From contig NC_135554.1 in the NCBI RefSeq assembly GCF_964340395.1, positions 9,366,475-9,430,474 of the forward strand: a stretch of 64,000 nt of DNA. The letters are read 5' to 3'. Source of the stretch: Glandiceps talaboti (taxonomy: Eukaryota; Hemichordata; Enteropneusta; Spengelidae). The position numbers and the translations under genes are program-made. Positions 1 to 10,821 of the stretch are shown here, in pieces. Below the pieces are notes generated by a model. That model had not been told where the DNA came from. It did no database searches and worked only from the letters and a program-made list of their open reading frames with translations. Within the stretch, counting starts at the first letter, position 1. Every line of letters starts with the position of its first letter.

Positions 1-960
1 ATAAATAATAATAGTATGGTTGTCTGCTGACTTAGATAAAAAATGTTGTTTTTTTGGGGGGTTTTAATGGGTTATATATTTACATTATGTTTACTGTGTG
101 GTGCCGGAAGACAATAGAGGCCGCCAATTAGTGTCGGTTATTTTGAGTGACGGAAGAAGAATGTGAAATTACAACAAAAGATATTCGCACTATGGGACGC
201 ATATAATAACGGAACGAAAGAGCAAATCAACTTCTCAAAGGATGTGCTTACTTAGTCTTCAGTAGTTTTGATGCATGCAAATTGAGTGCTGAGAATGAGT
301 GGGTTATAGCTAGGTCTCTAAAAGGATACATAAATTCTTAACGCCTTTTGTTTCAAGGTGTGAATGGGTATCAATACACATCTGTATGCTTATAAATCTT
401 TCCGAGGAACTCCACAAAGCTCATGTTTCAAACTTTATTTTGAACTAAAAAAGCAAGTGAGGCTTTTTGCGGAACGAGAAACACGTGAGGTTTGAAATCG
501 ATGCAATCGGTGTTCTACGTGTGGTTGTAAAAGACCTAAAAGAAAATGCGTCGATGTTATCGGTGTTCTACGTCTTGTTAAAAGAAAAAGAGTTAATGGG
601 CCAAAACAATATATGACAAAGGTGTTACGTTTCTGTTCTATATCCTTCACTGATAATATAGATCCGCGTGATGACGGCAGAACCCTGTTTATCATATCTT
701 AGTACGACGTCTCTTGTCAGGCTTATGTAGCATGTGTAGTGGAGTGACCAACGTTTGCATTTCGTTAATTTCCGTGAATTAGTACGAAAGACCACCTTAT
801 TAATGACTCATTTGAAATATCAATCGAGAATTATGATCGACAGTAATAGATTTGTTTGTTATGATGAGAAAGATTGTTACAAATGAAATGCGTGGATATA
901 ATACACATACAGGAAAACAATCTCTGAAGTGTGTAGCCCACTGTGATTATCAGGCGATAT
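1..960. other. No gene recognised
   Basis: I see no convincing exon or transposon protein here. The only structure is a short imperfect tandem duplication around 498-580, where the phrase ATCGGTGTTCTACGT occurs twice about 50 bp apart. The RNF213-like gene on the minus strand would have to continue through here or beyond the window edge, but no exon matching its phase-0 exit could be picked out. Confidence 0.4.
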
Positions 961-967
961 ACTTTAA

Positions 968-3394
968 AGGTGATTCAAAATGCTCAGATTCACTATCGCT
1001 AATTTGCTAGACTACATGTTTGTGAAATGCATTCTGGTTTTAAAACTTTTCAAAAGCGTCTGTAAACACCTTAAAATTACCCTTTTCAGTCACTTCCCTT
1101 CGGATTTACTTCGAGAGTTTTCGGGTATTTCCGGTACCACCTAGACCACGGGATTTTATGACGTCATAAGGAGACATGATTAGCACGTAGCCTATGACGA
1201 GCGTAGTCACTAGGTGAATAAAACTCAACAGCATTGTGAAAAAATACATTGCTGGTGGTTGTAATAGACATCAGTAAACAAAAAGTACACTCTACATGTC
1301 TTATTAACCAACATTTACCGATATTTACTCACACTTTCTGACTAATTGGCAGTGTCTGTGGGTATAAATGCTAAAATATGATCTCCCCATATTATGGCAA
1401 AATAAATCAAAAAGGCTAGACTAGATATATATAAACACTTGTAATGTCGCGTGTTTCACATTCATTGACTTTTATTTATCTGTACTATTTGCCGACAAGA
1501 AGCATTACGATACCGTCGTGACGTTTGACAGCATCCCTGGGCCAAGGACGGCATATTTTAGCCCAATCGTACTCGCGTCGCCTTTTGAACGGCGCATTTA
1601 ACAACAAAGTAAACATATTTCATCTCGAATACATATACTAGCTATTATAATACCAATGGGAAACTTCAAGAAGGCGTATTGGGACATGTGCCACAATATA
1701 TTTGTTGGTCCCATAATACACTAATTGATTCGATTTGCTCCCAGCATATGGAAGTACGCTCCGAGTCATTGCATCATGTAAATGGAACTGTGACCGACCT
1801 AATTTTGTTGTCCATATATAAAATGAGACTGACCTGTACGTTTTTCACAGTTTTCGTTGTGGTCTTGTATTGACTATTGTCACATGTTTGGCTTGTGAAC
1901 ACAAGTTTACATCTATTATTGTCTAGGGCGTAATACTCTAGTCCGAGTCTGAAACACATATAAAACCTAAGAAACTCGCATTCGGATTGGACAGAACAGA
2001 AGTAGGTCTCATCGACTTGTTGGGGACTCGAATTATTGCTTGTTTTTATCGCGGTATACAGGTGATTATTATATATCGGTAGAGGGGTAGTGTTGTCAAG
2101 TTTTGTGCAGTCACCGCGGCCGCGGCAGTAAGCTTATACTAGGATAGTTCCGCCGATCAAAGCTGAAGCAGTGTATGTACAATGTACGTATGGATGAATC
2201 GGGAGAGCACAACGCACATTCGTGTCGGCTTAAATTTATCCATGTGTTGATGTAATCCATATTTATCAATCAGATATATTGTAAAATTCTTAAAGTCGTA
2301 CAGAAATAACGTCTCTAACTTCAAAACAAACCCTGAGAAACTGGACCGGACATGGCTAGCCAAGTATCTAGTTGCAGGCTTTCTTTCATAACCATGTGCT
2401 GGGGTCACGACCTTGATTGCCGACGTCAATATTGTCCAATCATATTTAATATCATGAACACATCACGATATTTGATTTGTTGGTTTCCTAAACTGTATAC
2501 TTCGAATACCATGATTCGTTACAGAATTCTTCTAATGAATATTAAAAAGGCCGCTTGTTGCATAAATTAAGAGATATCGCAACAAGGGAAACCATACAAA
2601 TTTTCTTCCAGACGAGTTGCTAAAGACAAAGTCATGTAAATGACAACACTAAACTCACGAAATGTCCTCAATTCTTTACAATTTTATTGCTGATAATATG
2701 GCAATCTAATAGCTAGTATATTTATTCAAGATAAATATGTTTACTTTGTTGCTAAATGCGCCGTTCAAAAGGCGACAACAGTGAGTATAGTCGAGTATAG
2801 TGGGCTATAATATGCTGTCGACGCCATGCCTGTCGAAGATATTGTAATGCTTCTCCTCGGCAAATAATAAAAAAAAATCTGATAAATAAATTGAAATACG
2901 CGAGCGACATTACAAGTGTTTATGTATATCTATACTGTAGTCTAGCCGTTTTGATTTATTTTGCCATAATATGGGGAGATAATATTTTAGCATTTATACC
3001 CACAGACACTGCCAATTAGTCAGAAAGTGTGAGTAAATATCGGTAAATGTTGGTTAATAAGACATGTAGAGTGTAGTTTTTGTTTACTGATGTCTGTTAC
3101 AACCACTAGCAATGTATTTGTTCACAATGCTGTTGAGTTTTATTCACCTAGTGACTACGCTCGTCATAGTCTTAGTGCTAACGTGTACCCCTTATGACGT
3201 CATAAAATCCCGTGGTCTAGGTGGGACCGGAAATACCCGAAAACTCTCGAAGTAAATCCGAAGGGAAGTGACTGAAAAAAAGTAATTTTAAGGTGTTTGC
3301 AGACGCTTTTGAAAAGTTTTAAAACCAGAATGCATTTCACAAACATGTAGTCTAGCAAATTAGCGATAGTGAATCTGAGCATTTTGAATCACCT
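968..3394. mobile_element. Long-armed foldback DNA element with TTAA target duplication
   Basis: Two arms of about 690 bp (968-1,650 and 2,699-3,394) are inverted copies of each other, separated by an unrelated spacer of about 1.05 kb. The outer termini are AGGTGATTC at the left and GAATCACCT at the right, each flanked directly by TTAA (964-967 and 3,395-3,398). A TTAA duplication is typical of the piggyBac and Kolobok superfamilies. The AGG terminus is unlike the CCC start of piggyBac, so a non-autonomous Kolobok-like element is my preferred but unproven reading. The arms have drifted by substitutions and small indels, so the element is not newly inserted. The spacer has no recognisable transposase. 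It contains a GC-rich palindrome, CCGCGGCCGCGG, near 2,116. Open frames in the arms have no recognisable product. Confidence 0.75.
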
Positions 3395-3398
3395 TTAA

Positions 3399-4281
3399 GT
3401 AATTTGATGGGCCAGTAGTCATTCTATAGGCTTGACATAGACACATGTTTGTCCATCATGGCCTATGTCAATGGAGTGTGAATGATTACAACGAATAGAA
3501 AAAGCTATGACAGCTGTCTATCAATCGACTAAACTACGTCGACATGACATAAAAATTCATACAAACTCGGCATCGTTCGCAAAAACGAAACCATTGTAAA
3601 TGGTCGGCAACGCATCTATCAGATAAAGTGAACAAGTTCTCTATACCCATTCGCCTTGAAACGTAAACGGGTTGTACATGGTTTTGATGCGAGGTTGTGT
3701 ATCAATCGACCAGATCGCGGTAAAACTTCAAGCAAACTTGCTTCAGAATAGGGCGACATCATGAAATTAAAAGACAAGTTACATGTACATATAATGAAAA
3801 TTGCAAAAAAGTCGGAATGATCGTCTGTACTCATGGACTAAGGTTCTACTTCAACTTCAAGTTGACCTATAAACACGGCACGTGTCAGTGGTTTTCATCA
3901 TTACTTGGTTTAGTAACAGGAGATACTACGTAGTAAACTGAAAAAATACCGTAATTTGTTTTACGAATGTGGCCGTAATGTTTCGATCGTGGGAGAGCAC
4001 TGTCTCAAAACTACGTATTCTAACCCATAACCATTGTTTACCACATGGGGCGAAACGACCAAACCGCTGGGGCGAAGCGACTAAGTAGGTGCGAACTGGC
4101 AATGGGGCGAACTGGTTATGGGGCGAAACGACCTGTAACCCTTCATGAATATTTCCATATTGCCATGGTATATTTTGAAAACAAGCCATAGCTCCATTAC
4201 TTTTTGTCACACGTGTACTTGCAAAAGATGTAAAGCTACAAGTTACTGAAACTGGTCAAATTTACTTCTATGTTATGAACG
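3399..4281. repeat. Gene-free stretch with short GGGGCGAAACGACC repeats
   Basis: No exon is recognised. From about 4,045 to 4,135 the phrase GGGGCGAAACGACC and close variants recur about five times with irregular spacing of roughly 20-30 bp, forming a local GC-rich island in AT-rich DNA. The rest shows no structure that I can name. Confidence 0.5.
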
Positions 4282-4535
4282 GTGATTCTGACAATCTACC
4301 ATTCTGACGCAGCTTCAAAAGCTAGTCTGTTTAACTATTACTTTCGTATTATTTTTACATCTCAGCCTTTGTCTCGTAGTTTTCCCGATGTTGAAGTTAC
4401 TCAACATCAGCATCTGGGAAATGTGAATATTGATGTAAACGAGGTTGTTAAAACTTTGAGAAATTTAAATATAAATATGACTTGTGGACCAGATGTTCTA
4501 TCTGCACGTATCCTGAAAGAATGTGCTAATAGTGG
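4282..4535 (+). pseudogene. LINE ORF2 fragment: linker and start of reverse transcriptase
   Basis: The translation contains SLFNYYFRIIFTSQ, then the RT entry motif MTCGPDVLSARILKECA. In CR1/Jockey-type LINEs this region joins the endonuclease to the reverse transcriptase, with consensus phrases like FN.YF.S.FT and K..GPDGIS.R.LKECA. After ECANS the match stops abruptly, and the following residues do not resemble RT. There is no recognisable endonuclease just upstream. With the C-terminal piece at 5,850-6,575 it probably represents one decayed element whose catalytic core is missing. Confidence 0.7.
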
Positions 4536-5849
4536 GTTTTCACCCAAGCGCTTATACCGACGGTCAACTATACCACCCCCTCCTTAATGGGAAATTCATA
4601 TGCAAATACGGACGATAACCTGAATGAACACGACCTAAACAACAATTCAGATTCATTAGTCTTTTGACAATATTTAACGTCATTGAAACCATCTGTAATT
4701 CTATATGCAAATCTTTAGATTCCACCAATCAAAAAATTGTGGTATTGCTCTGACACTGCAGCAGTCGCCGGCGGTTTTAGAAACATGTGTTCTCTCAACT
4801 TGAGAACCAACATTGTAGCGTCATTGGCTAACGATGTATGACGATGACATGCACATTATAATGATATGTCCATTGAAATATTGAAGTATCTGGTTAAATC
4901 ATCGTTAAGATATTATCAATTGTGTTTTTGTTTATATCCCTCGCAAAAGACGCACCGTTTCGGAGCTTCAGTTCATATAATATGCTGTTTCGGCAATCTG
5001 TTTTACTGTCCCGCAAACGCAACAATATGCTGCAACATGCGAAATATATATCTCACCACAAGAGGGCAGCAGGTGGTATCAAGCTTCGAGAGAAAATTCA
5101 AGGGTCACATGTTCGATTTGAAGCGTCCTGATTGGTTTATTCGATGCTGTGTCCTACCCCTCTGTATTACAAGTTTAAGCAAGGAATACGTTTGAGTTCG
5201 AGCATGCCAAGCAGCGGAGCGCGTCAGCTGTCGCACTAAGCGTCGATTTTGCACCATGTCTATCGGTATACTTTCTTTTTTCTTTATTCTTTTTTGGAGT
5301 CTTCCATATTGATATTAAAAAAAATTCTGCGATTATTATAAAAAATGTTTCAGTTTTTTTAAAACACCAGAAAGTGTACAAGTACATACATATAATATTT
5401 TTAATCATTCCATTTCTGGCCTTATACCCAAAATAACAAATATGTGTAAACGTGTACTATAAATAAAGAAGTAAGTATGTAAATGTGACTCATAGCTAAC
5501 TTGGGCCTTTATTACCTGTATGACATCATTATCACTTTCGAGTTTCACCAGAATTGTTGCCTCATGCCCCTGATTCGACATGCGTTCGTAGGTTGTCTAG
5601 CCTGGTTACTTTCAAAGTGAAAGTGAAGAACGGTAATGGTGCTACTTATGTTCTGTTTTAATTCCATGGATTTGACAAGACATTTTTGTGGCAATCTTTA
5701 TTTGTCATAGGTGAAACTCGAGAGTACAAGTGGTAAAACACAGTTAAACATGTACTTACCAGAACGTAGACAAGAACGTGAGAGGAGGCCGGTGATGAGG
5801 GCGAAACGTCACGACGTATCTTACAGTCTAGCGGTCAATCGTGCGCGGT
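4536..5849. other. Unassigned sequence replacing the core of the split LINE
   Basis: This lies between the two LINE pieces and does not encode RT. At 4,905-4,950 it has about 45 bp, including TTGTTTATATCCCTCGCAAA, that recurs almost unchanged at 62,994-63,040, so at least part of it is a dispersed repeat. Open frames here (for example 4,866-5,195) show no recognisable domain. Confidence 0.4.
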
Positions 5850-6659
5850 ACAAACTAAGCGTAATTTGTATATCTCTTTGGTTAGAACTAATTTAGATTA
5901 CTCTACTCAATCATGGTCTGTTTGTACAAAAATATCAATGATTCAACTGGAGGGTGTCCAAAGACGAGCTACTAAATACATTCTTGGTTACAATCAATGT
6001 AAAGGGGTTGATTATAAAGATCGTCTTCTTTCCTTAAACCTTCTTCCCCACAGCTACAGGAGAGCGATGTCTGATTGCGTATTCTTTTTTAAATGTATTA
6101 ATGTATTAATAATGATTACGATTTAATATTGATAAATATGTACATTTCATTCAGACAGCTTACTGAAAATGCCACAATTTCGCAGTGAAGCATATCGACA
6201 GTCATTTTGTAACAGAATATCTTATACATGGAACGCTTGTCCAGTCAAATCGGACTTGTCGTTTTCAGTAAGTGTCAATTCATATAAAAATCTCCGTATA
6301 TTTGATAGAAATCTTTTGGAAAATAGTTTTTGTCTTTTAATACTTGCACATGGGTCAATCGATGTCATTGTGCCAAGTGTCGTATTTCTTAATTCTGTTC
6401 TCGTATGTTATTCGTTTAGTGTACATTTTTATATATTGTATTTACTGTTTTTAATTTTCTTGTTAGCTTTCTTTTTGTGTGTTTTTGTTGTATGTGGAGG
6501 GTTGCTCTTGTATAGGTGCTTTCCACCTGTGCGACCTTTTCCCATGACTTATTGTCGAAGTTTAATCAATAAATAAATGAGCTGTGAGCGTGGTCTTATT
6601 ACTAGGTTGATATTGTGTTTACTTTCTGGGATACATATCCATTTACCTAACTACTCTTG

Positions 6660-6660
<1 letters not shown>
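5850..6660 (+). pseudogene. LINE ORF2 C-terminus and 3' end
   Basis: The first segment reads SLVRTNLDYSTQSW, then IQLEGVQRRATKYILGY and LLSLNLLPHSYRRA, the standard post-RT signature of CR1/Jockey-like LINEs. A second frame from 6,169 continues with YRQSFCNRISYTWNACP, matching the terminal phrase R..F..R....WN.LP. A frameshift or stop near 6,124 separates them. The remainder looks like a 3' UTR containing AATAAATAAA near 6,568 and runs directly into a TA microsatellite at 6,661. This copy cannot encode a working protein. Confidence 0.7.
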
Positions 6661-6724
<64 letters not shown>

Positions 6725-6787
6725 CATACATACATACATACATACATACATACATACATACATACATACATACATACATACATTCAT

Positions 6788-6852
<65 letters not shown>

Positions 6853-6870
6853 CATATATGTATGTATATC
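6661..6870. repeat. Compound microsatellite (TA)n-(CATA)n-(CA)n-(TA)n
   Basis: An uninterrupted TA tract (6,661-6,722) passes into CATA repeats (to about 6,785), then CA, then TA repeats with CATA interruptions. It begins exactly where the LINE 3' end stops. Open frames across it are artefacts of the repeat. Confidence 0.95.
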
Positions 6871-7387
6871 ATATACGCCCGTGCAAATCTTCACCTGTGT
6901 GACGTCAAACAGGGCAGATCAAAAAGTCATATGACCCCCTTTCTACCGAACTTTTTTTTCAACTGTTCGAGTGTTCCTGCCAATGCTACACTACTATCAA
7001 GTTGTCGCAATAATTATGTACTTTCAAACCTTAAATGCACTCATTACTTTACATACGTCATTGGGTGGCATGGGTCCGATACGTAGAGGTGCTTTTATTT
7101 TTATTTAAAAGATTTTATTCTTTCTAAAAACCATGTAGATTATCGATGACAGTTTGTATGTATCAGCCGGCCGGTAACCGGTAGATTACGATTTTCCGTC
7201 GAGCTCCGAACGTACACTTCCTGACCGAGTATAATTAAAATGTCACAACAAAAGTGGCATTCAAACAAAGTTTACTTACGTTTTAAAGCTAAATTAGATA
7301 TTACACGTACATCGCTAGGTTATGACCGATAATTTTGGTTGGGAAATCACAGCATAGTGTAACCTGTACGTAAGATTGACCCCGCAA
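6871..7387. other. Intergenic or intronic, nothing recognised
   Basis: I see no exon, repeat array or transposon domain in this stretch. It would lie downstream of exon 16 of the minus-strand gene, within its next intron if the gene continues leftwards. Confidence 0.35.
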
Positions 7388-7642
7388 CAGGTTACGCGAT
7401 TACGTAATTTGCATAGCCACCGGACACCATCTTTTGATACGCGATGAAGAATAAAGTGCGATGAAACGATGCAGTATTCGCAAAATTCGATTCAAAATTG
7501 TAGGAAAAAAAGTGGAAAAAAATTAATTATGTGATAAATATATAATCCCATGAAATTAATGTAACTATAGTGTTACGTCATAATGCTCCTTGCATGATTC
7601 CGCGGACTACAAATTCTCGCCTACCGGCTCGAATTTGTATTA
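7388..7642 (+). repeat. Dispersed repeat family R1, copy 1
   Basis: This segment matches 57,480-57,738 in the opposite orientation. Shared phrases include ACGTAATTTGCATAGCC, GTGATAAATATATAATCCCA and TGATTCCGCGGACTA. The second copy shows that the family carries a 56-bp hairpin at one end; only one hairpin arm is clear here. The element ends about 45 bp from the 5' splice site of exon 16. Confidence 0.7.
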
Positions 7643-7688
7643 ATAAATATCAAAAATGAATTGAAAGTATATAAGTACTACTGTTTAC

Positions 7689-7805
7689 CTTTCTGTCAGT
7701 TTGAAGTTCACTATGCAGTGTATCGCTGATTTTCTCACGAATTAGAGGTTCGATACCATTCTCTTCGGAGTAAAGATACATCTGTAGTAATTCTTCCAGA
7801 CTTGA
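7689..7805 (-). CDS. RNF213-like gene, coding exon 16 (last in window)
   Basis: 117 nt, phase 0 to 0, 39 codons beginning [17 protein letters not shown]. It is preceded on the minus strand by CACTAG and followed by GTAAAC. The helical, acidic sequence corresponds in position and pattern to the early stalk of RNF213 after the EWSTLIEM segment. The gene should continue to the left, but the next exon is not evident within the window. Confidence 0.75.
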
Positions 7806-8814
7806 CTAGTGAAATAAAAAGTGAAGAAATTCAACTATGCGTCGATATTTAACAGAAATTCTCTTTGATATATAGTCTTCATTAATTATATATTAGATAA
7901 TAATTTATCCTTCAAAGTAGAGGACGTAATTTACAAGCTTAAGTCACAGGTAACTTGATAATGCATATTAGCATTACACCTACAAAATATTTCTAGTGAA
8001 AAAAAATTAAAAGTTAGACCACATTCACTGTTTCTCCATATAATGTGTCTGTGAGTATGCGTGTATGTATATCTGTATGCCTGCCTGTTTCTCTGTCTGT
8101 CTATCTCTCTGTCGGTGTGACATTACGTGAAATTGTAAGCGTGTGAGATTTGTTTATCTGTCTGGCCGCATCTTCTAGTAGTGATGCTGTTTTGTAAGGA
8201 TTTATTACACAGATTGAATTGCGTATTCCCAATGAAATGATGAAAGAAAGTAGGATGGTAGTTAGGGGGTGGGTAGGTAGGTTGGTGAGTTAGTGATACA
8301 TGTTTGTAGAGGTCAAAAGCCGAGGTCCACTTTTCGAGAAAGATTAGCGTACGAAATGCAAATCAAGAAAAAATACATATCATTAAAATTCAATAGTCGA
8401 TATATCGATAGTCTTGATAGGAGCAATTAGGCTTTGTATCCAAGAATATGTTCTGTATCCAGTGTAACTAAATTAGCGATATTCCAATGACACCCTTTAC
8501 TGCAATCTAACGTAAAGGAGTTGAAATATATTCCAATATTGAATAAGAAAACCAAAATTTCTTTGTGATTGCACTGTCATTCTATTTCCGTTGCTGCTCG
8601 ACGTGTATTTCAAAGGATGTTGTTGTTGCTATGTAATGTACTAGTAGCTAACGTCAGAACACGTACTATTGTTTTTGCTACAAATGTTGAACATATTGTC
8701 TCAATTATAAAATATATATATATATAATATATATATATATATATTATATATATATATATTATATATATATATATTATATATATATTATATATATTATATA
8801 TATATTGTCTCAAT

Positions 8815-8884
<70 letters not shown>

Positions 8885-9901
8885 CCATTTCGGGTCGACT
8901 GGACGTAATCAAGATATATTCAATTTGTAAGAGGTAAACAGAAATTTTCAAAATGTTCTTGTTATTGTTTCTTTCTTTTAGGGTATTGTGAGTTTCTGTT
9001 GGTATGTTGTCTCTTTCACTATAATTTGTATAGTATATTTCCCGTGCAAAGTGCGCGCATTCAACATTTCCAGGAGTTTGAATAGGCGTTTCTCACGTTC
9101 CTGCAAACTGAGAGTGAGCTGAGATATCACACTCTCAAATCGACCTCACTCTCTGTTTAAATGCGAGAGCTAAATTTTGTTATATAAATGTATTGCTGAT
9201 TGGTTTATTGCGATCCATAGTCAGTAGGCGCTCACACCAATAACGTTCGTAAGTGGTCTGAGGTAGTGTATTGATTGACGAATAGAATGATGTGTGATGT
9301 AGAAGCGGAAGTAAGTACATTCCAGCACACGATGACGAAGTGAACGGGCTAATAATGTTGACATTTACGCAGCGCCAAAGATGATAAATATTGGCGACAA
9401 TCGAGGAATCTCATGATTCTAATGATTGGAGAATTTTAACCCCTCGGGACATATCGATTGTTCACAATTATAGATAAGGCTTCAGGTCAAAAATAACTCA
9501 CGTTGAAATCAGCTCGAAACAGATAAGATATTTGAATATTAGACAAATACAACGAACTCCACTGTGTGCTCGAGTCGACAAAAAATAAATTTTGTAAGAG
9601 CAAACCCACCCATATTGTGCATATAAAAAACCTACAATAATGGCTAGACATTTATTTTGTTAAGTGCTCTTTACATTTACTTTTCACACAAAACCCATTT
9701 AAAACTTTTCAAAGACCATTGTTAGTGTAGATGCTAGTCTAGATTTGGAAGAATTTTTCGTTAAAAGTGAAAGTGCAGGTTTCACAACAAGTATGAATTA
9801 ATGCTATCATGTTATTAATATGTTGATTTGCTGATTGGTTTAATAGTTGTGTTCGTGTCGGGCATATGATACATTGATATTTCAGAATCTCTCTCTCTCT
9901 C

Positions 9902-9985
<84 letters not shown>

Positions 9986-10735
9986 TCTCTCTCTCCATAT
10001 GCATATGTTGTACACAGTGTATTACTTACCTTTAGTAGTTTGTCTCGTACAAATACCAAGATTTGACACTTCCATGGCCTTACCAATTCACTATCAAGTT
10101 CTCTCATTTCAATGAGGGTAGACCACTCCTGTTAGGATATCAAAATTAGACTAAAATATCTATTTACTGGAATACACTATTGTCAATTATATTGTGAAAC
10201 TGTAATCATTTATCGGACAAGTGCAAGAACTTACATAATTGTATGCAGTACAGACGATTTAATACACATGAAACCTTTGGTTTCTATATTTCTACATAAC
10301 GCATGTGGGTTTCCCTAAATGAAATGGTACATTCGGCGTTTTTATTTTGTACATTCGAGAGAGAGGGAGGGGGAGACAGAGACGGAGACAGAGACAGAGA
10401 CAGAGACAGAGACAGACACAGACACAGACACAGACACAGACACAGAGACAGACACAGACTCCAGCACAGCTCAGAGCTATCCAACAGGATTTGGAATTTG
10501 AAGGACAGGAACCCACCAAACAATATTGAATGGGATATCATCACCCACGCAGCTGCTTACACAAATAAGACGAAACGTTGCGCGTTGTAATATATGTTTA
10601 ACTGAGAAGCTATGTATAATCAGTGCTGAAAAGAGCATGCTACTGACCAAAAAATCTGACTCAGTCTCAAAAAATCGCAAAGAATTAAGTAAATATTCCG
10701 TCGCCAACTATAGAAGTAAACTTCCGTAAGAAATA

Positions 10736-10821
<86 letters not shown>

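Larger units (their letters stand above)
7806..10029. other. Intron 15: TA and CT microsatellites and a diverged dispersed repeat
   Basis: This 2.2-kb intron contains TA-rich palindromic arrays at 8,705-8,883, in which the phrase TTGTCTCAATTAT flanks one block on both sides. A diverged repeat at about 9,180-9,340 resembles 17,430-17,545 (shared ATTGATTGA.GAATAGAAT and ACATTCCAGCA). A CT array lies at 9,889-9,996. No further exon is needed, because phases already agree across it. Confidence 0.6.

Noticed and set aside
2157-2570. Overlapping 70-90-codon frames in the spacer of the foldback element
   Set aside because: No similarity to a transposase or any domain; such lengths are expected by chance.
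9739-10107. 122-codon minus-strand frame with a long Arg-Glu run
   Set aside because: Only its first 26 codons belong to exon 15; the rest is intron reading through the GA microsatellite after the GTAAGT donor.
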